From assembly GCA_036365145.1 (NCBI GenBank), contig JAEOAD010002231.1:3699501-3763500 (forward strand): a stretch of 64,000 nucleotides of DNA. The letters run 5' to 3'. The notes under the pieces are model-generated. The model ran no database searches, had not been told where the DNA came from, and saw only the letters and a list, made by a program, of their open reading frames with translations. Every line of letters starts with the position of its first letter. Positions within the stretch are counted from its first letter, which is position 1. The DNA is from Orientallactaga sibirica. Taxonomy: Eukaryota > Chordata > Mammalia > Rodentia > Dipodidae. Below are positions 63,586 through 64,000 of this stretch, in pieces. A program made the position numbers and the translations under genes.

Positions 63586-64000
63586 ACTAAGCCTGTTACA
63601 GCCAATCATTAATAAACTGTTAAAAGTCTAAAATAAGTACAGCCAACTGGAGAGATGTATAGAAGATGCATAGAAGTATAAGTTAATATAAGACTATATT
63701 TTAGACATGAGTTGAGCATGTAACAATAACAAAGTGTTTTAAAGATGCTGAAAGTCATTTAACTTTTGACATATGACAGGTTTCATATGGTACCAAAATA
63801 TTTTGATATTACTTTATATGTTTGTCTTCTTGCTTATTATGTAAACAAGGATAATATGTTAGGTATTCAGAAGAAACAGTGATTCCCAAACTTACTTACT
63901 TTTAGGATATATTTGTAAATGAGATAAACTGTGCTTATCTTGGGCGAATTAAGCCTGTTCTTCACTGAAAACAGATTGGTTGACTAAGCTTTCAAGATCT
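63586..64000. other. Intron segment at right edge
   Basis: About 415 bp of AT-rich sequence; no exon or repeat recognised. Confidence 0.45.

Noticed and set aside
1..64000. CRISPR arrays, operons, phage or other prokaryotic systems
   Set aside because: No regularly spaced direct repeats with unique spacers and no prokaryotic gene organisation. The content is rodent SINE/LINE/LTR DNA and spliced exons.

Overview
This is a 64 kb stretch of AT-rich mammalian nuclear DNA. It is rodent by its repeats. The two commonest SINEs are a B1 (7SL-derived) family with a distinctive right half (GACTACATAGTGAATTCCAGG then GTGAGACCCTACCT) and a tRNA-derived B2-superfamily SINE that opens GGCTGGAGAGATGGCTTAGC, carries an A/B-box promoter and ends in a CT-rich plus AAATAAA tail. 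The second family looks like DIP, the B2-superfamily SINE described from jerboas and relatives. A dipodoid rodent is therefore my best guess, but it is an inference.

The only real gene I can support is on the minus strand at the low-coordinate end. Four coding exons (9739-9624, 9527-9483, 7347-7219, 2426-2293) join with canonical GT/AG sites and consistent phase into about 140 residues of a class I SAM-methyltransferase-like domain. I recognise this as GSTCD (glutathione S-transferase C-terminal domain-containing protein). The 3' end of the gene would lie left of position 1. The 54 kb to the right of 9739 would be one large upstream intron, or at least contains no further exon I could find. 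One intron is only 96 nt, a multiple of three, free of stops, and falls inside the glycine-rich SAM loop.

The rest is transposon-derived intronic DNA, mostly plus strand (antisense to the gene). Three substantial L1 copies are present: 2995-5235, 24061-31286 (reaches the 5' end, flanked by a target-site duplication) and 55490-60745. All are dead through deletions and frameshifts. Shorter L1 3' ends lie at 5515, 6818 (minus), 13955, 19148, 23008, 36185, 43585 and 48565 (minus). Ancient L1M-like, L2-like, MIR and MLT1-like remnants form the older layer.

Three ERVL-MaLR sites occur: an LTR at the left edge, an old internal+LTR copy at 47455-48560, and a very young complete LTR-internal-LTR element at 41136-43127. 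The young element sits inside an older LTR of the same family with a 5-bp GGCCC duplication, and its two LTRs are almost identical.

I found no evidence of a wholly new biological system. The most interesting signals are the young nested MaLR element, a DIP subfamily carrying a strong CTCF-like motif in three copies, a DIP-B1 composite SINE that moved as one unit, and the stopless 96-nt intron in the methyltransferase core. Repeat family names were assigned by eye, without a search, and boundaries of old repeats are approximate.
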